DNA of 12,017 nt from a bacterium (GTDB taxonomy: Bacteria; Pseudomonadota; Alphaproteobacteria; Caulobacterales; Hyphomonadaceae). Positions within the stretch are counted from its first letter, which is position 1. Each line of letters opens with the position of its first letter. The DNA lies in contig JAVBYB010000253.1 of assembly GCA_030824255.1 (NCBI GenBank), positions 1 to 12,017 on the forward strand, given 5' to 3'. Positions 7,378-12,017 of this stretch are shown here, one piece after another. Position numbers and translations under genes: made by a program. The notes below the pieces were generated by a model, which saw only the letters and a list, made by a program, of their open reading frames with translations, ran no database searches and had not been told where the DNA came from.

Positions 7378-7411
7378 GGCTTCTTGCATGTTCGCACCTG
7401 CAAGAGAAGCC
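7378..7411. repeat. Bulged inverted repeat (possible leader hairpin)
   Basis: GGCTTC then TTGCA (7378-7388) pairs with TGCAA, a 2-nt bulge, then GAAGCC (7399-7411). This gives 11 pairs around a 10-nt loop. It adjoins the palindrome at 7411-7441 and may fold in the 5' leader of the minus-strand operon. No T-run follows on either strand close enough for a standard terminator. Confidence 0.4.
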
Positions 7412-7441
7412 TGAACTTGATGAAATAAATCATAAGTTCAG
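7411..7441. promoter_or_regulatory. Interrupted palindrome, candidate operator
   Basis: Perfect 8-bp arms CTGAACTT and AAGTTCAG flank a 15-bp AT-rich centre in which ATGA and TCAT are also complementary, offset by one base. Its position midway between divergent operons suits a shared regulator site. The spacing does not match the FNR/Anr box (TTGAT-N4-ATCAA), although TTGAT and ATCA occur within it. The regulator is unknown. Confidence 0.4.
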
Positions 7442-7541
7442 TGGGTGGAAATTTATGTCGAACGAGTTCATTAGATTAAGTGTGGGGCGCGGACAGTTGG
7501 CAGAACTTAAAAGTCAGCCGACATAACTTTTCGGACAGCCC

Positions 7542-9518
7542 TTGATCAGCGAAGTCGGACTTTTCGCACTTACCCTCGCCCTCGTGTCATCGCTGGTTCA
7601 GTCCGTGGCGCCCTTTTGGGGCGCTTCCACGGGCCGCGTCCGGCTGATGCAGCTCGGCTCATCCGCGGCCATCGCCCAGCTCGCACTCGTCGCCTTCGCG
7701 TTCGCCTGCCTCGTGTATGCATTCGCCATCTCGGACTTCTCCGTCCGCGTGGTGGCGACCAACTCCTACACGCTGAAGCCGATGTTCTATAAAATCTCGG
7801 CTGCGTGGGGCCAGCATGAAGGCTCGATGCTGCTGTGGGCTTTGGTGCTCGCAGGCTTCGGCGCCGCCGTCGCGCTGTTCGGAAACAACCTCCCCGCCAC
7901 GCTGAAGGCCCGCGCGCTCGGCGTGCAGGGCATCATCGGCGTCGCCTTCCTCGCCTTCATCATCTTCACGTCGAACCCGTTCGCGCGCCTGTTTCCCGTT
8001 CCCCTCGAAGGCATGGGCTTCAACCCGCTGCTGCAGGACCCCGGCCTCGTCATCCACCCGCCGATGCTCTATCTGGGCTATGTCGGCTTCTCGATCGCCT
8101 TCTCCTTCTCCGTCGCCGCCCTGATCGAAGGGAAGGTGGACGCCGCCTGGGCCCGCTGGGTCCGCCCCTGGGTCCTCACCGCCTGGTGCTTCCTCACCAT
8201 CGGCATCACCCTCGGCAGCTTCTGGGCCTATTACGAACTTGGCTGGGGCGGCTGGTGGTTCTGGGACCCCGTCGAGAACGCCAGCTTCATGCCCTGGCTC
8301 GTCGGCACCGCGCTCCTGCACTGCGTCCTCGTCGTCGAGCGCCGCCACGCGCTGGTAAACTGGACGCTGCTCCTCTCCATCCTCGCCTTCACGCTCAGCC
8401 TGATCGGCACCTTCCTCGTCCGCTCCGGCATCCTCACCAGCGTGCACGCCTTCGCTGTCGACCCCGCGCGCGGCGTCTTCATCCTGTTCATGGTCCTCGC
8501 AGCCTCCGGCGGCGCGCTCACCCTCTTCGCCCTCCGCGCGAAGAAACTCGAACAGCCCCCCGGCTTCGCCCCCGCCAGCCGCGAGGGCGCGATCCTCGCC
8601 AACAATTTCCTCCTGCTGATCGCCTGCGCCGTCGTCTTCCTCGGCACCTTCTACCCGCTGCTGATCGACGCGATAAACGGCGACAAGATCTCCGTCGGCC
8701 CGCCCTATTTCAACATCACCTTCGGCCCCGTCATGCTGTGCGTCATCGCCGCGATGGCGTTCGGCCCGATGCTCCGCTGGCGCTCGGACAGCGTGAAACC
8801 CGTCGCCCGCTCCCTCAACATCCCCATGCTGATCGGCGCCGCCGTCGGCCTCCTGTGCGGCGTGATGGGCCAGAGCCTCTTCGGCGGCCTCGGCATCGGC
8901 TTCGGCGCCTTCCTGATCGCCTCGATGGGGCGCTGGCTGCAGCTCCGCCTCCGCATCGGACAGGTCACGCGCCAGCAATCCCTCACGCTCGCCCGCGCCT
9001 TCCCGCGCTCCACCTGGGGCTTCATCGTCGCCCACCTCGGCTTTGCCATCGCCACCATCGGCATCACCGCCATGTCCGTGTGGGAGACCGAGAACCTCGC
9101 CTCCCTCCGCACCGGCCAGTCCATGACGCTGGGCGAACAGGTCTTCACGCTTGAAAAAGTGCAGGTCGTCAAAGGCGCCAACTACGACGCCCAGCGCCTC
9201 ACCTTCACAGTCTCGCGAAATGGCAGTCCGGACGGCGAAATGGAAACCGAACGGCGCTACTATCCCGAGCGTGACACGATGACGACCGAAGCAGGCATCC
9301 GCATGGGCTTCCTGTCCAACCTTCACATCACGGGCGGCGAGGGCGATGGCTCCGGCGCCTTCCCGGTGCGCCTGACGCATCATCCGATGGCGATGTGGAT
9401 CTGGTCCGGCGCCTTCATCATGGCGTTCGGCGGCTTCGTGTCCCTTTCCGATCGCCGCTTCCGCGTCGGCGCGCCCCATCGCGTCCGCTCCGGCGACCTC
9501 ACCCCCGCAAACGCCTGA
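7542..9518 (+). CDS. ccmF: Cytochrome c heme lyase subunit CcmF
   Basis: This 658-residue polytopic membrane protein takes heme from holo-CcmE and, with CcmH and CcmI, attaches it to apocytochrome c in the periplasm. The tryptophan-rich WWD signature, Trp-Gly-Gly-Trp-Trp-Phe-Trp-Asp followed by Pro-Val-Glu-Asn, covers about residues 235-246. Conserved histidines are visible at H172 (Ile-His-Pro-Pro), H260, H302 (Val-His-Ala-Phe) and H498, closely matching the four functional histidines of E. coli CcmF (173, 261, 303, 491). The Trp-Gly-X-His-Glu-Gly-Ser segment is at 89-95. The start is TTG, preceded by an in-frame TAA 18 bp upstream. The N-terminus Met-Ile-Ser-Glu-Val-Gly aligns with the usual family start, so TTG is preferred despite only a weak GGA 6 nt before it. 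Length is normal. ccmG follows 2 bp after the stop. No ccmE or ccmABCD is present in the window. Confidence 0.96.
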   Translation: MISEVGLFALTLALVSSLVQSVAPFWGASTGRVRLMQLGSSAAIAQLALVAFAFACLVYAFAISDFSVRVVATNSYTLKPMFYKISAAWGQHEGSMLLWALVLAGFGAAVALFGNNLPATLKARALGVQGIIGVAFLAFIIFTSNPFARLFPVPLEGMGFNPLLQDPGLVIHPPMLYLGYVGFSIAFSFSVAALIEGKVDAAWARWVRPWVLTAWCFLTIGITLGSFWAYYELGWGGWWFWDPVENASFMPWLVGTALLHCVLVVERRHALVNWTLLLSILAFTLSLIGTFLVRSGILTSVHAFAVDPARGVFILFMVLAASGGALTLFALRAKKLEQPPGFAPASREGAILANNFLLLIACAVVFLGTFYPLLIDAINGDKISVGPPYFNITFGPVMLCVIAAMAFGPMLRWRSDSVKPVARSLNIPMLIGAAVGLLCGVMGQSLFGGLGIGFGAFLIASMGRWLQLRLRIGQVTRQQSLTLARAFPRSTWGFIVAHLGFAIATIGITAMSVWETENLASLRTGQSMTLGEQVFTLEKVQVVKGANYDAQRLTFTVSRNGSPDGEMETERRYYPERDTMTTEAGIRMGFLSNLHITGGEGDGSGAFPVRLTHHPMAMWIWSGAFIMAFGGFVSLSDRRFRVGAPHRVRSGDLTPANA

Positions 9519-9520
9519 TC

Positions 9521-10117
9521 ATGACGACGCCAGATACACCACAAGACACCACAGACGCCGAAGCCCCCAAGCGCTCCTCGCTCCCGCCATGGATGGCCAT
9601 CGTGCCCGCGGCGCTCCTCCTCGTCATTGGCGGCTTCTTCGCCTTTGGCCTCACGCGAGACCCACAGGCCTTCGACAGCGGCCTCGTCGATCGCGCCATG
9701 CCCGCCTTCGCGCTGGCGCCCCTCACGCCCGAACGTCCCGCGCTCGAAAATGCCGATCTGGTCGGCAAGGTCTCGCTCGTGAACGTCTTCGGCTCCTGGT
9801 GCGCGTCCTGCGTGCTCGAACACCCGCAACTCACCGAGATCGCAAAGTCCGGCGCCGTGAATGTCTACGGCATCGACTGGCGCGACCCGCCCGGCGCCGG
9901 CGCAGCCTGGCTCGACCGCTATGGCGACCCCTACGCAAAAACCGGCGTCGATAGCGACAGCCGCCTCGCCATAGACCTTGGCGTCACCGGCGCGCCCGAA
10001 ACCTTCATCGTCGATCGCGGCGGCCGCATTCGCTACAAGCAGGTCGGCCCCATCACCGCCGAGATCTGGCAGGACACGCTTCTGCCCCTCATCGAGAAGT
10101 TGGAGGCGGAATCGTGA
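9521..10117 (+). CDS. ccmG: Periplasmic membrane-anchored thiol:disulfide oxidoreductase CcmG (DsbE)
   Basis: This 198-residue protein has a single N-terminal membrane anchor (about 25-43) and a periplasmic thioredoxin domain. The active site is Trp93-Cys94-Ala-Ser-Cys97, and the conserved Gly-Ala-Pro-Glu with cis-Pro159 follows near 157-160. It keeps the CXXCH cysteines of apocytochromes reduced, directly or through CcmH, so that heme can be attached. An upstream in-frame ATG at 9395 lies deep inside ccmF and would add 42 arginine-rich residues before the membrane anchor. The ATG at 9521, 2 bp after the ccmF stop, gives a normal length and is preferred. No good Shine-Dalgarno sequence is seen, which suggests translational coupling to ccmF. 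Confidence 0.94.
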   Translation: MTTPDTPQDTTDAEAPKRSSLPPWMAIVPAALLLVIGGFFAFGLTRDPQAFDSGLVDRAMPAFALAPLTPERPALENADLVGKVSLVNVFGSWCASCVLEHPQLTEIAKSGAVNVYGIDWRDPPGAGAAWLDRYGDPYAKTGVDSDSRLAIDLGVTGAPETFIVDRGGRIRYKQVGPITAEIWQDTLLPLIEKLEAES

Positions 10118-10590
10118 AACGCTTCCTTCTGGCCCTTGCGCTTCTCCTTGCGCCCGCCGCTTACGCCCAGCAGGAATGGGCCCAGCAACCCGCCGCCGCC
10201 CTCACGCCCGAGGTCGAACAGGCCGCCCGCGAAGTCGGCAAGTCGCTCCGCTGCGTCGTCTGCCAGAACCAGTCGATCGAGGAATCCAACGCGCCACTTG
10301 CCGAGGACATGCGCCGCCTCGTGCGTGAGCGTCTCGCTGCGGGCGACACGCGCGATGAAGTCATGACCTTCATGACAGACCGCTATGGCAATTTCGTCCG
10401 CCTGCAGCCGCCCTTCCAGATCGACACGCTCTTCCTCTGGCTCGGCCCGGCGCTCTTCCTCATCCTCGCTGTCTGGGCCTGGCTTGCCTACCTCCGCCCG
10501 CAGGCGAAACGCAGCCACGCGCCTGCGCCGCTCACGGACGCCGAAGCCGCCGCCCTCGACAAACGCATTTCCGAAGGCGGCCAGTCATGA
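10114..10590 (+). CDS. ccmH: Cytochrome c maturation protein CcmH (CcmL type)
   Basis: This 158-residue protein has a signal peptide ending Ala-Tyr-Ala near residue 18, a periplasmic helical domain with the diagnostic Leu-Arg-Cys47-Val-Val-Cys50-Gln-Asn-Gln-Ser motif, and a C-terminal membrane helix (about 104-126). It reduces or holds apocytochrome thiols for heme ligation, working with CcmG and in complex with CcmF and CcmI. The start is GTG, overlapping the ccmG stop as GTGA, with GGAG 8 nt upstream (10102-10105). The protein is the short form, without the C-terminal TPR half fused in E. coli CcmH; that part is the separate ccmI here. Confidence 0.96.
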   Translation: MKRFLLALALLLAPAAYAQQEWAQQPAAALTPEVEQAAREVGKSLRCVVCQNQSIEESNAPLAEDMRRLVRERLAAGDTRDEVMTFMTDRYGNFVRLQPPFQIDTLFLWLGPALFLILAVWAWLAYLRPQAKRSHAPAPLTDAEAAALDKRISEGGQS

Positions 10591-11843
10591 CCCTCTGGAT
10601 TCTCATGACGGTCGTGCTCATCGGCGCAGCAGCTCTCATCTGCTGGCCATTTCTTCGCCGCCCCAAACTCGCGGACGGCGCCAGCTCCGACATCTACAAG
10701 GCGCAGCTCGCCGAGATCGACCGTGAAGAGGCCGCCGGCCTCATGTCCGCCGACGACGCCCGCATGGGCCGCACCGAAGTCCAGCGCCGCCTCATCGCCA
10801 CCACTGGCGCCAGCGCCACCCTCGAGACCCCCGACATGACGCTCACAGACCGCACCACCTTCATCGCCGTCGCCGCCTCACTCGCAATCGGCTCGGCTGT
10901 CCTCTACGCCTTCGTCGGCTCACCCGGCGCAGGCAACGTCACGCACCCGCCGATCATGATGGGTCAATCTGCAGGCGGCATGCCGGTCGCATCCGCTGGC
11001 GCCATGGCGGCAGGCGGCCAGACTGGCGGTCAGACTGGCGGCGTCGCCCCCGTCGATGAAATGATCGCGACACTCGAAGCCCGCCTCGTTAGCCAGCCCA
11101 ACGATGCCGAAGGCTGGCGCATGCTCGGCTGGTCAAAATTCCGCACGGATGATTATGCCGGGGCGGCGGCTGCTTACGGCAAGGCCATCGCCATCACGCC
11201 GAACGACGCCGAAACGCAGTCCGCCTATGGCGAGTCCCTCTCGCGCGCCTCCGGCGGCCTCGTCACCGAAGAAGCAGCCCGGGCGCTGCAAGCCGCCCTG
11301 AAGATAGACCCGCAGGACGCACGCGCTCGCTTCCTCCTCGGCCTCCAGAAAGAACAGACCGGCCAGCCCGCCAAGGCGCTGGACGACTGGATCGCGATGC
11401 TCGAGACAGCTCCGGCGGATGCGCCGTGGTTCGACGAAGTGCGCGGCCGCGCCGTGGAGCTCTCGCAGTCCTCCGGCATCGACATCACCAAGCGCCTTCC
11501 TGCAGTACGCGGTGTCGCGGTCGATACGCTTCCCCTGTCGCCGGAAGCGATGCCACCGGCTGCGCGCCCCGCAGGCCCAACCGCTGCAGACGTCTCCGCC
11601 GCTGCGGCGATGACGCCCGAAGCGCGTCAGGCGATGATTGACGGCATGGTCTCTCGCCTCGAAACGCGCCTGCGCGATAACCCGAACGATCTCGATGGCT
11701 GGCTCAAGCTCATCCGCTCGCATCGCGTGATGGGCCAGAATGATCGCGCGGCCCGCGCGCTCGCCGACGGCAAGATCCAGTTCTCGAAAGATCGCGCCGC
11801 CCAGCTTCAGCTCGACGCCGCGATGACGGAATCGCTCAACTAA
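10587..11843 (+). CDS. ccmI: Apocytochrome c chaperone CcmI
   Basis: This 418-residue protein has two membrane helices (about 3-23 and 91-112) separated by a cytoplasmic segment bearing the family pattern Tyr-Lys-X-Gln-Leu-Ala-Glu-Ile-Asp (37-45) and Gln-Arg-Arg-Leu-Ile (66-70). A large periplasmic part follows with TPR-type helices at about 156-290, and a second, related helical stretch at 345-415 after an Ala/Pro-rich linker. In studied bacteria the periplasmic TPR region binds the C-terminal helix of apocytochrome c and delivers it to the CcmF-CcmH ligase. The linker after the second helix contains a short Gly-Gly-Gln-Thr repeat (143-152). The start overlaps the ccmH stop as ATGA, so the two are translationally coupled. 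Confidence 0.93.
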   Translation: MTLWILMTVVLIGAAALICWPFLRRPKLADGASSDIYKAQLAEIDREEAAGLMSADDARMGRTEVQRRLIATTGASATLETPDMTLTDRTTFIAVAASLAIGSAVLYAFVGSPGAGNVTHPPIMMGQSAGGMPVASAGAMAAGGQTGGQTGGVAPVDEMIATLEARLVSQPNDAEGWRMLGWSKFRTDDYAGAAAAYGKAIAITPNDAETQSAYGESLSRASGGLVTEEAARALQAALKIDPQDARARFLLGLQKEQTGQPAKALDDWIAMLETAPADAPWFDEVRGRAVELSQSSGIDITKRLPAVRGVAVDTLPLSPEAMPPAARPAGPTAADVSAAAAMTPEARQAMIDGMVSRLETRLRDNPNDLDGWLKLIRSHRVMGQNDRAARALADGKIQFSKDRAAQLQLDAAMTESLN

Positions 11844-11860
11844 CCTCACGGGTACACAGC

Positions 11861-12017
11861 TTGCTCGATACGCTGCTCGCGTCCCTCGTCTATGTCGTGC
11901 CGTTCGTCATCGGCCTGATCATCTTCGCCACGACGCGCAAGAAGAACGAGAAACGCGCCAACACGACGTGGCAGGAATCGCAGGAAGCCGGCCTCACCGA
12001 GCCGACCTCCCTGCATC
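11861..12017 (+). CDS. Membrane-anchored protein, N-terminal fragment; possibly an iron-sulfur/flavin oxidoreductase
   Basis: Fifty-two codons are open from a TTG at 11861, 17 bp after the ccmI stop, to the right edge. Residues about 4-23 form one membrane helix, followed by a basic stretch (Arg-Lys-Lys-Asn-Glu-Lys-Arg) that would place the rest in the cytoplasm. The visible end is Thr-Glu-Pro-Thr-Ser-Leu-His. From memory, a similar Glu-Pro-X-Ser-Leu-His segment comes just before a ferredoxin-type four-cysteine cluster motif in some membrane-anchored Fe-S/flavin oxidoreductases. No cysteine is visible in this window, so that assignment is a guess. There is no strong Shine-Dalgarno site. GTG at 11897 would cut off half of the membrane helix and is less likely. 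Confidence 0.6.
   Translation, partial: MLDTLLASLVYVVPFVIGLIIFATTRKKNEKRANTTWQESQEAGLTEPTSLH

Larger units (their letters stand above)
7337..7541. promoter_or_regulatory. Divergent control region between the cytochrome and ccm operons
   Basis: This 205-bp gap must hold the promoters of both operons. It is clearly AT-richer than its flanks from 7411 to 7535. Inverted repeats include GCCCC/GGGGC (7365-7369 with 7376-7380), a bulged hairpin at 7378-7411, an interrupted palindrome at 7411-7441, and AAAAGT/ACTTTT (7509-7514 with 7526-7531) just before the ccmF start. On the minus strand TATGAT within the palindrome resembles a -10 box, but no matching -35 is evident. I see no convincing sigma-70 pair on either strand. 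Confidence 0.55.

Noticed and set aside
7416..7436. FNR/Anr-type box
   Set aside because: TTGAT and ATCA are present, but the gap is 7 bases instead of 4 and the second half-site is incomplete.
7659..9479. 606-codon minus-strand open frame opposite ccmF
   Set aside because: It is rich in Glu, Asp, Ala and Gly with no domain, and ccmF on the plus strand has all its family motifs and catalytic histidines.
9395..9520. Upstream ATG extending CcmG by 42 residues into ccmF
   Set aside because: The extension overlaps the end of ccmF, is Arg/Pro-rich and would precede the membrane anchor. The ATG at 9521 gives normal CcmG length.
7542..10590. NrfEFG nitrite-reductase maturation set instead of CcmFGH
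   Set aside because: No CXXCK motif or NrfA is present in the window, and a separate CcmI with the usual two-helix N-terminus follows. The CcmF histidines match the general lyase.

Overview
The window looks like chromosomal DNA from a GC-rich Gram-negative bacterium, most likely an alphaproteobacterium. The reasons are the codon use, a System I cytochrome c maturation set with separate CcmH and CcmI proteins, and periplasmic and outer-membrane proteins with Sec-type signal peptides. The genus cannot be fixed from the sequence alone. There are no RNA genes, insertion sequences, CRISPR arrays or other marks of mobile DNA. Eight proteins account for almost all of the sequence.

The layout is two operons that diverge from a 205-bp region at 7337-7541. 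The left, minus-strand operon reads from about 7336 down to the left edge. It encodes a five-helix membrane protein with two His-X13-His pairs typical of a di-heme cytochrome b (6326-7336), a secreted 24-heme cytochrome c (4550-6316), a secreted cytochrome c with 31 CXXCH motifs plus one CXXXCH (1920-4397, possibly starting at 4553), and a partial outer-membrane protein with SPOR-like, TPR-like and beta-barrel regions (1-1792). The right, plus-strand operon encodes CcmF, CcmG, CcmH and CcmI (7542-11843), the heme-ligation half of System I. It then runs into the start of a membrane-anchored protein of uncertain function at the right edge (11861-12017).

Read together, the left operon could be an electron path from the inner membrane (cytochrome b-like protein), through two periplasmic multiheme proteins carrying up to 56 c-hemes, to an outer-membrane barrel. 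The right operon would supply the thioether-bond-forming machinery such proteins need. The conduit is inferred from gene order, signal peptides and heme motifs. It does not match any named system I can recognise from sequence, such as MtrCAB, PioAB or OmcS-type nanowires.

The most striking element is at 2274-4067: thirteen coding repeats, each exactly 138 bp (46 codons) with no net length change, and each carrying two CXXCH sites plus two further conserved histidines. The neighbouring cytochrome is built instead from 66-68 residue, three-heme units. The two share a Trp-X2-Val-X-Phe-X-His signature, so they probably derive from a common module.
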